Position numbers and translations under genes: made by a program. Of a stretch of 25,310 nucleotides of DNA, positions 1-11,600 are shown piece after piece. The notes beneath the pieces are model-generated. The model made no database searches. It was not told the DNA's origin and saw nothing but the letters and a program-made list of their open reading frames with translations. Source of the stretch: Gryganskiella cystojenkinii (taxonomy: Eukaryota; Mortierellomycota; Mortierellomycetes; Mortierellales; Mortierellaceae); NCBI GenBank assembly GCA_015852425.1, contig JAAAIG010000579.1:1-25310 (forward strand). Reading direction: 5' to 3'. The stretch's first letter is position 1. Every line of letters begins with the position of its first letter.

Positions 1-2
1 GC

Positions 3-224
3 AACCCATTCTTCGAGTTGATCCCATTCTTGCAGCAATCGGCTGCCAACGGTGGATCGGACGGAGAAAACCAGGCAGCCGTGTTCGTGACAGCTGCAGC
101 AGAGCGTGACAGCTCCGTGATCGGTAGCCTCCCGGCTATCGATGATGCTCTCGTGCGCAAATACTTGCGCGGTTGGAAGCGCGCTGGCTTAATTGACTCA
201 CACGTGGAGATTGCAGAGTATTAA
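3..224 (+). CDS. 3' end of an unidentified protein-coding gene (partial)
   Basis: An open frame enters from the left edge (first full codon at base 3, Asn-Pro-Phe-Phe-Glu) and ends at TAA 222-224, giving about 73 C-terminal residues. The segment is mostly polar, with a Gly/Ser/Asn-rich stretch, then an alanine-rich part, and a charged end that includes LVRKYLRGWKRAGLID. No ATG lies in this frame inside the window, so the start and any upstream exons are outside. Codon use looks ordinary and there are no internal stops. I do not recognise a domain. It could be the last exon of a larger gene. It shares its frame with the LRR pseudogene downstream, but the TAA and a further in-frame stop (TAA near 309) separate them and the C-terminus does not look like LRR sequence, so I treat them as separate. 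Confidence 0.5.
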   Translation, partial: NPFFELIPFLQQSAANGGSDGENQAAVFVTAAAERDSSVIGSLPAIDDALVRKYLRGWKRAGLIDSHVEIAEY

Positions 225-353
225 CGTAACATACCTTCTGGATTGGCGATGGTCAATGAGATAGTCATATTTGAAAACATATCACTCGAGTCTCTTTTAC
301 CAAAGCAATAAAAAATATATCGTTCCTGCAGTTTGATTTTTTTACTGTCATGA

Positions 354-1190
354 CAGTGGATGAAAAAAGCTATGCAGTGTGTCAGTATCAACAGACACCA
401 TGCCCCGACCATAGAACATCTCGATGTCTACGACTGCAGAAATATTCGCAGCTGGATGGTCCAGCAGATTCCTGTTCCGGACTGGTCTATTTTAATTTTT
501 ATTTCAAGGCCAATTTTCTTAAGAGCTCACGAGATCGTCATTGGACTTGGAGCAGAGAAATGTCGAGCCCAGCAGAGGATCGTGGACGCGCAGGCGGATC
601 AGACGCAAAAGTTAGAAGAGCTCGAGCAGCGTCTAGAGTTGGAGCTCTTGGATTAAGTAATCCTGGATAATCACTATGCCGCCTTTGCCGCCACCACCAC
701 TACTGAAACCCACCACCTCCAACAACAACAGCAGCAACAACAACACGAACAGCAAAAAGATATAGAACCTCGACCTTGGGCTTGTCTTGGGCTACAAACC
801 CTGATCCTCGGGATCTTTGACGATCTCAACGGTAAATCCTCCGGATGGGATGACCAGATCCTCCAGCAGCTCTCAAAACTCACTCGACTCCGCGTCCTCG
901 ATCTCAGCTATACCTCCAACCTGAATTATATCTAGATGGCGATTCGTGGTGTGGACCTCCGACTCGAATCTGGACTCGGTCATTTGAGGTCTCTCCGAGG
1001 ACTAGAGAAACTCGCATTCATGTTCATACAACGAATCCAAGAACGGGATCTTCTGTGGATGCTGAACCAGTGGCCGGACCTCAAGGTCATCTCCGGTATC
1101 TTCCATCTAAACTCTTACATGAACAAGACCCCTCGTCGTAGTTTTTTGAAGGACCAAAGGAAAGATATCGTATACAAATTATACAATTAA
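354..1190 (+). pseudogene. Decayed leucine-rich-repeat (F-box/LRR-like) gene fragment
   Basis: One reading frame gives LRR-like protein over about 830 bases but is cut by TAA at 654-656 and TAG at 933-935, and a TGA at 351-353 closes it upstream. Readable pieces include HAPTIEHLDVYDC with a following MVQQI, a charged stretch LEELEQRLELELLD, a Gln-rich linker, LGLQTLILGIFDD, LTRLRVLDLSYTSNLNYI, and then GVDLRLESGLGHLRSLRGLE and LNQWPDLKVISG, ending at TAA 1188-1190. The spaced leucines and the LGxLxxLxxLE and WPxLKxxxG pattern are typical of large F-box/LRR families seen in Mortierella-type fungi (from memory, not searched). No frameshift is needed, so decay looks limited to nonsense changes. 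The 5' end with any F-box is missing. Alternatives are a gene with unrecognised introns, or stop readthrough; neither stop is flanked by an obvious intron. Confidence 0.65.
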
Positions 1191-1670
1191 GAATCAACCT
1201 TTGAAATTGTTCAAACATACATCTCTTTTTTTTAGTACGCTAGACGAGATTACAGCACAAATTGACATTGTTTTTTGGTAACTATGGAAAGCCTATTCAA
1301 AACAACTTGGTCATTTTGTTTCCTGATATTGGATAAAATATATCTCCATCTACTTGCTGCCCTCCCGTTGACGTGTTGTGGAACACTGTTCTGTTGAAGG
1401 AGGATGACGGGTATAACTACTTGGTGCTAACAATGACGAGATAGAGACCCTTCTTCTTGTGCGAGTGCTCTAGCCAGCAGTTCAACGGTTTCCAAGTCGG
1501 GGAGTGACCGATTCGACCAGGTTGACGAGTGGACCGATGGACAAAGGAAGTTGACAAATATACCGAGGTAGAGGAAGGCCGTCTTTCGGTTGTTTTTGTT
1601 TGAGCTGGGATTGTGCCGTTTGAGTTTCTGCTGCTGTTACTGCGGCTGCCGCCTGTGCTGGTGACTGCTC
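1191..1670. other. Intergenic region, convergent gene ends
   Basis: This 480-bp stretch lies between the 3' end of the plus-strand LRR pseudogene and the 3' end of the minus-strand SR-rich gene. It is AT-rich and T-rich near 1220-1350 and more mixed afterwards. I see no coding sequence, RNA gene or repeat here. It probably holds the 3' UTR and polyadenylation region of the SR-rich gene. Confidence 0.6.
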
Positions 1671-4600
1671 CTATCTCTTTTCTTTCTCCTCTTTCAACGT
1701 CCCGGCGGCAACGGAATCATGTTTCTTGCGACGTTTTTCTAGGTTCTTGAACAGTGACGAAGAATCAAGCGTCGGCATGACCATTTGCGGGAGTGGGAAG
1801 GCTCTGGTTGCAAGAGGACGCTCCTCGGCTGTTGGTGACAGGGGCGATGTTTGTTCAGCCGTTGCACCGCCCCCGAGATCTGACTTGTCAACAGCCCACT
1901 CCTGCCCAACCTTGGAATTTATCGGTCTTGTCGACAGGATCCGTCTTGACTCGCCGATTGCCGTCTCTTTCGATCCTTCCACATTAATTGTTGCATTTGC
2001 CGTTTGCACATCTGTGGTACGGTCCAACCCAACTGTAACAGACTCCACCCTCTTGACGATTACTAATGGATCCTCTGACGCCGTTTCTTCCCGAGAAGTC
2101 GTTGTCGCTGTTGTCATTGTTGACATGAGTTCTCGGTCAAGATTGTATCGAGATTCCATGACGGTTTCAGACTGGATGGTCGAAACGGACTCGATCACTG
2201 GAACAAGTAGAGGGGTTGTTTCCTGCTGGACAACTACTTCCTGTCCCACCTCGGTCACCATCACCGACTGGTCCTGTGGGTAACGGGTCTTATACCGTCT
2301 GCCTTTTTCAAGAGGAGAGACTATCTTGGGGCTTGATGCTTCAGCAATGGTTTTAACGGGACCTGGTGGTGGTGATGATTGACGACGATGTGGATGTTGT
2401 CCATGGCTCGAGGATCCCTGACGACGACGCGTCTCTGCGACAGGGATTGCATTCGCATTATTAGGTTGGCTGTGGCGTCGTTGGCGGTTACCGCCGGAAC
2501 CGCCGTCGTGTTCATGTTGGTGACGATGTGGGGAAAGCCTCGAGGGGGATCGACGAGGCGACGCGCGTCGCCGTGAGGAACGTTCTCGTCGCTTTCTCCT
2601 TGATGACGAGGGACTATGATTGTGACGATGATGACGATCATTCGATCGTCCACGGTAATCGTTACGGCGGGGTGGGCTCCTGGATCTTCTGTCACTTTTG
2701 GACAGAGAAATTCTTGAATCTTTTGTCTCTTTTGTTGGTGATGGTGTCTTAGGTGATTCTACCCTGTTGCTTCTTCGGTAGTCACGATCCCGCGACGGGA
2801 AACGTTCGTGATCGTATGAACGAGTCCTCGTCCTGGACCGACCTCGACGGTATCTGCGATGGTTGTCATCAGTCAGATTTGCAGAAGGTGACCGAGGTGA
2901 AGTGACTGGTGGTGGTGAGCTCTCGTACCGTGACCGACTCTTGGATCGAGTACCGTCCATTGATATTGATGAAGGCACGTGTGAGATCATTAATGCCGGT
3001 GCTATTGGTGGTGGTGGTGGAGGTGGAGGCGGTGTCATTGTCGCCTGCATCCTTTGTCGACGATCCCGTTCCATTTCTTCGACCTGTTCATCTTCTCGTC
3101 TCTTTCTTTCTCGCTCCTCCTCTCTACGGGTAGCATCGCGCAGCTTACTCGCTTCTCTCTCGACCTCGTATTCCGCTTGAGATTGAGAAATGACTCTGAG
3201 TTCCATGTCCTGGATGGTCCTTGCAATACGCGGGTCACGGGACACGTTATTTGGATGGATTGGGACTGAAGGAAAGATTGGCGGTGCTTTACCAGACGCT
3301 GCAGCGGCCGCCGCAAATAACAACATCGAGGGTGGCACTAACGGGACCATCGGGAGGGTAGAGACGGGCTCTTGTAGGGATGCAGCAGGTGACGTCGTCG
3401 GAGCAATAGACTCCACGATCGTGCTCGGTCCTGTTGTGACGGGATGTTGAGCGTGCGCTGTTTGGACTGTAGGCTCAACAGTAGCAGAGGGTGAAGATGG
3501 AGTGGATGGTGGAGGAGATTGTGGTGTCTCAGGAGGAGGAGGAAGGGGCAGTGGCGGTGTTGGGACCGGAGTCTTGGATCTCCTCTTCGGAACCAAACTC
3601 TTGAATACGCTCATTTCATTGACCCAGGACGCCCTTGTTGTGCTCCGACCACGTTTACGAGATGAAGACGAAGATGGTTCCAAAGTTGTGACGGTAACAT
3701 CAAGTGAAGACACCTCTATAGTCGATAATGACGCCCTCTTGGCTGTGCCGTGCTTGTTGGAGACGTCGAAGGTATCATCTTGTCTATTGTTGTTAATACT
3801 GCGAGCTCGAGACCGTGTTCTTGTCGTACTACGTCCTCGAGAATAAGAACCATTCGATCCAATTGGTTCAGGTACTGATCGCCCACTCGGAGATGCAACA
3901 TCCCTGGCCGTCGTTGAGAATGTTGTAGTCGAGATATTGTTGACCATGCTTATATTAAGCTCGTCATTCTGCCGAGTGTTGGAACCCACGGGTTGAGTGG
4001 GTTTTGCACTCCTTGTCGTCTTTCGGAAGCGATCTTCGTGGTCCTGGTTTGCCTCCAACTCCATTGTTGCCTCCGCCTCTTTATCGGATTCAATGATTCT
4101 CTTCTTGACCCGAGACCGACTTTGACCTCGGGAAGGACGTTGAATTGATTCTGAATGAACGGCAGTGGCAGTAGGGATTTCCTCGACTGGCCTTGTTACT
4201 TTCGAATGAGCGCAGACAACCGCGCCAGAATCGACCAAGTGGTCTTTGTTTGTCGAGTACGCATCATCGCCACTAATCAGGCGGGGGTATTTAAAGGCTC
4301 TTGAAGAGGCTCTTGTCATCGTTACTGTGTCAGCAGCGATGGTAGCGGTGGTGGTAGTGGCGCTGGGAAGGGCAGACAGCGATGGTTGGGAAAGACTGGA
4401 GAAGGTTGGGTTGCCGCGCTTCTTGGAAACTGCCGTGACCTTTGGTAATGGTGTAGATGCCGGTGTAGGCAGAGTAGCGGAACTTGATGCAGTAACAACG
4501 CTGCCAATAGTGCGCACGCGTCGATCTTGAACTTTGATCGTCTCCACAGGTTTGCGCTCTGCTCTCATCACTCTCATTTGCCTCATTCGCTTGACTGAGG

Positions 4601-5234
4601 CTGGTGCAGGTCGATCCAAAACTGAAGGTGTCGCCAGAGTCAACTCCTTCTCCTCCTTTGGCGGTATTGTTGCTCCTCTTTTGCTTCTTTTTGTGGCTAT
4701 TGGCGTTGATGATGCTGTTGAAGAAGAAGTCGTTGTAGTCATTTTCTTTTGGACTTTGACTAGGGTTGCTGCCTTGTTGTTTTTGTCCTTGTTGCTTCTG
4801 GATTCATCTGTGAGTTGTTTAATAGGGTTTCCTGGACCGTACTCCTGCAACAACGCGTATTCGTTCAGCGACGGCATGATCAAAGTGTTGCGACTCTTTC
4901 CTTTTACTTTTGAATTTTTCCTTCTTTTCCCCATGAGTTCTCCCACAACAACAACAGCGGCGGCGGTACTGGCAGCAACATTGCTGCCTCCGCTTTCCGC
5001 GCTTCGCCGTTGTTTCCGAAAGACCCTTCGGATCGAGACATGATGGGCACGGGCATGGAACCACCAACGGACCTTGTCCTGTCCCAGGCGTGTCACGGTC
5101 CCCAAAAACTTGATCTCTCTCTCTGACGGAACAGCCTCGAGAGCGTCCCAGGTTTGAGACAGGGTCGCGATCTGATCTTGTTTTAGGTTTGCGAACCAAT
5201 CCATCTCTGAGGAAGGATCGTTGCCGGTTGTCAT
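1671..5234 (-). CDS. SR-rich protein with an N-terminal homeodomain-like region
   Basis: A single uninterrupted frame of 1187 residues starts at ATG 5234-5232. Residues about 12-72 align with a homeodomain: Q21, L25, W29, P36, L50, V55, then WWF at 57-59 followed by H-A-R-A, which corresponds to helix 3 (V45, W48, F49 in homeodomain numbering) with one extra residue in the first loop. The residues normally Asn51 and Arg53 are both Ala here. The middle is Ser/Thr-rich with many basic patches, a proline-rich part near 560-580, a charged Glu/Arg segment near 680-730 that may form a coiled coil, and a nine-proline run near 735-743. Residues about 790-900 are rich in RS/SR dipeptides and in His, as in nuclear speckle or splicing proteins. 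The last 40 residues (LFKNLEKRRKKHD) are basic. A nuclear role in transcription or RNA processing is inferred from composition. The exact function is unknown. Confidence 0.8.
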   Translation of the reverse strand: MTTGNDPSSEMDWFANLKQDQIATLSQTWDALEAVPSEREIKFLGTVTRLGQDKVRWWFHARAHHVSIRRVFRKQRRSAESGGSNVAASTAAAVVVVGELMGKRRKNSKVKGKSRNTLIMPSLNEYALLQEYGPGNPIKQLTDESRSNKDKNNKAATLVKVQKKMTTTTSSSTASSTPIATKRSKRGATIPPKEEKELTLATPSVLDRPAPASVKRMRQMRVMRAERKPVETIKVQDRRVRTIGSVVTASSSATLPTPASTPLPKVTAVSKKRGNPTFSSLSQPSLSALPSATTTTATIAADTVTMTRASSRAFKYPRLISGDDAYSTNKDHLVDSGAVVCAHSKVTRPVEEIPTATAVHSESIQRPSRGQSRSRVKKRIIESDKEAEATMELEANQDHEDRFRKTTRSAKPTQPVGSNTRQNDELNISMVNNISTTTFSTTARDVASPSGRSVPEPIGSNGSYSRGRSTTRTRSRARSINNNRQDDTFDVSNKHGTAKRASLSTIEVSSLDVTVTTLEPSSSSSRKRGRSTTRASWVNEMSVFKSLVPKRRSKTPVPTPPLPLPPPPETPQSPPPSTPSSPSATVEPTVQTAHAQHPVTTGPSTIVESIAPTTSPAASLQEPVSTLPMVPLVPPSMLLFAAAAAASGKAPPIFPSVPIHPNNVSRDPRIARTIQDMELRVISQSQAEYEVEREASKLRDATRREEERERKRREDEQVEEMERDRRQRMQATMTPPPPPPPPPIAPALMISHVPSSISMDGTRSKSRSRYESSPPPVTSPRSPSANLTDDNHRRYRRGRSRTRTRSYDHERFPSRDRDYRRSNRVESPKTPSPTKETKDSRISLSKSDRRSRSPPRRNDYRGRSNDRHHRHNHSPSSSRRKRRERSSRRRASPRRSPSRLSPHRHQHEHDGGSGGNRQRRHSQPNNANAIPVAETRRRQGSSSHGQHPHRRQSSPPPGPVKTIAEASSPKIVSPLEKGRRYKTRYPQDQSVMVTEVGQEVVVQQETTPLLVPVIESVSTIQSETVMESRYNLDRELMSTMTTATTTSREETASEDPLVIVKRVESVTVGLDRTTDVQTANATINVEGSKETAIGESRRILSTRPINSKVGQEWAVDKSDLGGGATAEQTSPLSPTAEERPLATRAFPLPQMVMPTLDSSSLFKNLEKRRKKHDSVAAGTLKEEKEKR

Positions 5235-5700
5235 TACAACCGAGGACTTTATTCCCTTTCCGTCTGGTTTTATTTTCCACGCGAGTAGTTGATTGAGAGA
5301 AAGAAAGAAAGAGGGAGTGTACCGAAATGAATTAGTTTTCTCTGACGCGCTATAACTGATTTCGAATTAAAAAGTAAAAAAGAGCGAGATTGTCGTCAAG
5401 ATGCATAGATTGGACTGCACTTACAAACGTTTCTCTGTGGTGAAGAAGGACAAACAGTAAAAACGGAAAGCGATGGGCAGCAGCCAAAGAAAACGAGGTT
5501 TTGGAAGGAAGAGCTCGGGAAAAGTCAGAGAGGAAAGACAGACAAAGGGCGTTGGCGTGGGCGTTGGCCATCTTTTTTAATTTCAACGGGACAAAAGGTG
5601 CAGTCACGCTATCGGGTTTAAATCACTTTGAACATTGGATTTTGGTTTGTATTACAATGGAAAACTATTCAACTAAAGCCAGAGAACTACTCCTCGCACC
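5235..5700. other. Intergenic region: promoter side of the SR-rich gene, 3' flank of the kinase
   Basis: This 466-bp stretch between two minus-strand genes should contain the 5' UTR and promoter of the SR-rich gene and the 3' UTR of the kinase gene. A purine-rich patch at about 5295-5320 (pyrimidine-rich on the gene's own strand) lies about 60-85 bases upstream of the SR-gene ATG, as is common in fungal leaders. No convincing TATA box, open frame or RNA gene was found. Confidence 0.5.
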
Positions 5701-8281
<2,581 letters not shown>

Positions 8282-8644
8282 TGTCAATGTCTGTGTTGTT
8301 GGAGTGTTGGCGAGTTAAATAGAAGAGAGCTGAAAGTTGTGGAGGGAATAAAGAAAAGGACTATAAAAGAAAAGCGAAAGAAGGAAAAGGGAGGGCTCAG
8401 TGCAGTTTCATTGCCATTCTGCAACTTTTCCATGCATTCAAAGAGAAACGCACCAGCCAACGTTACACGTGACTACTCTCGATGAGGAAAGAACGACACG
8501 ACTTTCAGTCCGTTCTCTTTTCTTTCTTCTCTCCGCGAAAACACTTTTTCAGCCCCATACATTGCATATTGCGTTGGACAACGAGACCACAGACACAGCT
8601 GACTACCCTTTTCTGCACTGTACAAATAAAAACCACTTTTCTTA
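8282..8644. other. Intergenic region between the kinase and App1 genes
   Basis: This 363-bp stretch should hold the kinase promoter and 5' UTR (near 8282) and the App1 3' UTR (near 8644). It has a purine-rich segment at about 8337-8398 (pyrimidine-rich on the kinase strand). No open frame, RNA gene or repeat stands out. Confidence 0.5.
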
Positions 8645-11600
8645 TTATTCTTCTGCCGTCATATCAGAGACTTCATACGACTGAAAGAGTTCCAAGACAA
8701 TCGAACACTCGTTCATTTCCTCTGCATCCTCAAACAACGAGAGCATCTCTGGGTTCGGTAACCGCTTCTTGCACCGCTCCACGCGCTCTAGCCAAGAGGC
8801 TTCTGCCTGCATGCTCTTGACGTTGTTGCCCTGGCTGTTCCCGTTCGTGTTGTTGTTGGTGTAACTTGTAGAATTCTCAGCTAGAGCCAAAGATTCTCCG
8901 GGTATCGACGAACGGAAGAAGGGAGAGGTACTAAAGGAAGACGGTGAAGGCTGCTGGTGCTTGGAAGGTGAGGTGGAGAACAGATTGGCAAAAGAGCTTA
9001 ACCGCATGCCAGTTGTCGATCTCTTCATCAGCTGTGGTGTAGAGCGGGATTCATCGAGATCGCCAGAGTCATTGGCATCCATGGCACTGCTTGTTGGCAG
9101 ATCTTGCTCCTTGACTGACTTTTTATCTATAGCGGGCTCGCTTCCATAGCCATGATGGACGGTATCTGGATTGGTAGCGGGGTAACTGCCAACTGCCGGG
9201 AAAGGATATGCATTGAGCTGATGAGGAGAAGCTCCCGAGAATGCAACAAAGTCCTCCTCGGTATTTGACATGGACATTGTGAGCGACGACGACAGAGGAG
9301 ACCCCGGGGATATGCTACCTCTCCTGCCTCGAAAACCGTTCCAACCACTCTTCTTCTTCTTTTCCATAATCGTGATAGCACCGGTACTACCGCCATCAGC
9401 GCCGTTGTCGCTGCTGCTGTTGCTGATCGAGCTTACATTGCTGACAGTGATCGTGCTCTCGTTCTTGTAAAACGTCTCTTGATCAGCCAGAGAACTCGTG
9501 CTGCTGTTACCATTTCCGAGATTCATCAAAAGGTTCGTTGACGAAGCTGAAAACCGCCTCATCGCTAAAGAGGACTGGGCCACCATCGCCTTGAACCCCG
9601 CTGCTCCGCCTCCACCGTTGTTGCCACCAGTACCCGGAGTTTGTCTTGATTGCATAGGAGGCGAAGAACTGCTAATGGACGAAGAGACCAGTGACGAAGA
9701 CGTGGTTGCTCGCACCCGAGAAAAGATATGTCTAGGACTCCGGACCGGCGATGAAGGAACAGTTGGCGAATTCTGGAGTGAAAGTGGTGGAAGCAACCCA
9801 TGAACCGCAGCAGGAGGACTGCTAGGCTCCATCTTCGGTCCCAAAGACAATCCATCCTCTGCATCATAAGCTGTCGGGATCTCTTCTGTCGGTGATGACG
9901 TCGCTGTAGTCGCCGCGGTTGTTGTTGTCGTTGATCTCGACATTGGGAGGTGATCTAGGTTGTCCATGGTGGTGGCACCACTCGCATCGCTGATTGTGCT
10001 GATAACACTACCGCGACGACCTGCAAAGAACCCAGCAAAGCTGCCAGGAGTACTATTGTTGGCAGACCCATTTGCTCCGTTTTGGCCACTCTTGTTACCG
10101 GGGATAAGTAAGGACGAAAACGAGCGGTTCTTTAGTGACGGGGAAGTCCTTGTGGAAGAGACTTGCGAATGTTGAGGTGCTGGGAGGTCCAGCTCTGTAT
10201 CGGCGTCCGTTCCAGCATGTGTGAACTGCTGCTGAGTCAGTGCCTCTGCATTTGCTAATGACTCTGCAGCTCTGGCTCGAGGTCGTGATAAGTCTCGAAT
10301 AAAGATCTTGACCACTTGACCTGGATGCTCAAGGGCCATCTCTGTGTATCTAATATGAACAAAAGATACAAAAGTGTGTCAGAGTCACAATATATAGGAC
10401 ACGAACCGCAGGTCCAATTACTTTAAGGATACTCACATCTCCATGTCGATCTCGCCACTGTCACCGACAAGGATAAACTTTCTTTCTGGGAAATCCATCA
10501 ACAGCTCGCGAATACTCCTACGCTTATGCTCTCCCGGAGGTGCCGCTGCAAAATAGGTCTTGAGTACACTGTCGTGCAATCTCAGATGAGCCGACCCAGG
10601 CGGAAACAGGTGCGTATGAAAGAACTCCAATAGACTGGGGATCAACTGCCAAGGCGAATTCGAAACGTAATGAAAAGCCGCGCCTCGAGTCCACCAGTGT
10701 TTGTAGACTGTAGCCATCCCTGGAACTTCTTGCATCGCACGCAAGAACGTGTTTCGGAGGATAACGCGCGCCCCTGCAGTGACATTGGTCTCCTTGATCG
10801 TATCGTCGATATCCGAGATTATTGAGATACCCACAGGATCAATCAGGTTGACGACACCGTGACTGAGCTCTTGCGTATCGTCGTGGCGACCCTGAAGGCG
10901 CAAAAATTTCGGATGTCCGCTCTGAGACGAGTTTGTTGAGCCGGTCTCGTTAGCAAGCGCCTCGACCTCTTCATGACTGACACGGAGTGTACCCCCAAAA
11001 TGTCCACCAGGTCGTGAGGAGACATGAATAGTCGGAAAGGCGCCGTGACCGAGATCCTCGAGTACTGTCAGCGACTCAGACTCTGTACTTTGGCCTGAAG
11101 CTGCACGCACTGGTATGATCGGGTTCCTGGGTCTGATAATATGATTTGGAGCTGTCTCGTCATCCATAGACGAATCTGAGCCGGTGGCTATTCCAGCGTG
11201 ACGCATCGAAGGAGATCCCCTGGAAGATGTCGCGCCTAATGCGGTCGAATCGATGGTCTCCCTTTCGTCAGCATTCGCAGTTCCTGGTTTACACCTCTTG
11301 ATGACGTTCTTGACCAGTGATGCTGCACCCTTGCCAAGACGTCCAGGGAGCGATCTTTCGTTGCCTGCTGAGGCCAGCGTAGACAATGGGATTTCGGATC
11401 CAGGTTGATACCGGACCGTCTTTTCTACCTCTCCTGCTATAGTTTCCTCCGGCGATGTGACATGCTCCTGCTCCATCAATAGGTATCCTTCCGTCAACAT
11501 GACAGACTTGCGAATATTAAGCAATGGTTTCTTGTCCTTGACTGCCATTTTCAGACGAGTGACAGTCGTATGGTGCAGAGTATCGGCGTCCAGCGCCGCT

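Noticed and set aside
1726..2283. 185-codon plus-strand frame opposite the SR-rich gene
   Set aside because: It lies fully antisense to a 1187-codon frame with clear protein features, has no recognisable domain, and open antisense frames are expected opposite Ser/Arg/Thr-rich coding sequence.
4534..5043. 169-codon plus-strand frame opposite the homeodomain-like end of the SR-rich gene
   Set aside because: Its leucine- and valine-rich product is the mirror of Gln/Lys/Asn/Ser codons on the minus strand, and it has no start context or domain.
8282..8287. Kinase start two codons further upstream
   Set aside because: The upstream codon is TTG, not ATG, so the start is placed at ATG 8281.
8360..8370. 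TATAAAAG-like motif on the plus strand between the kinase and App1 genes
   Set aside because: It points toward the 3' end of the App1 gene, with no plus-strand gene to serve.
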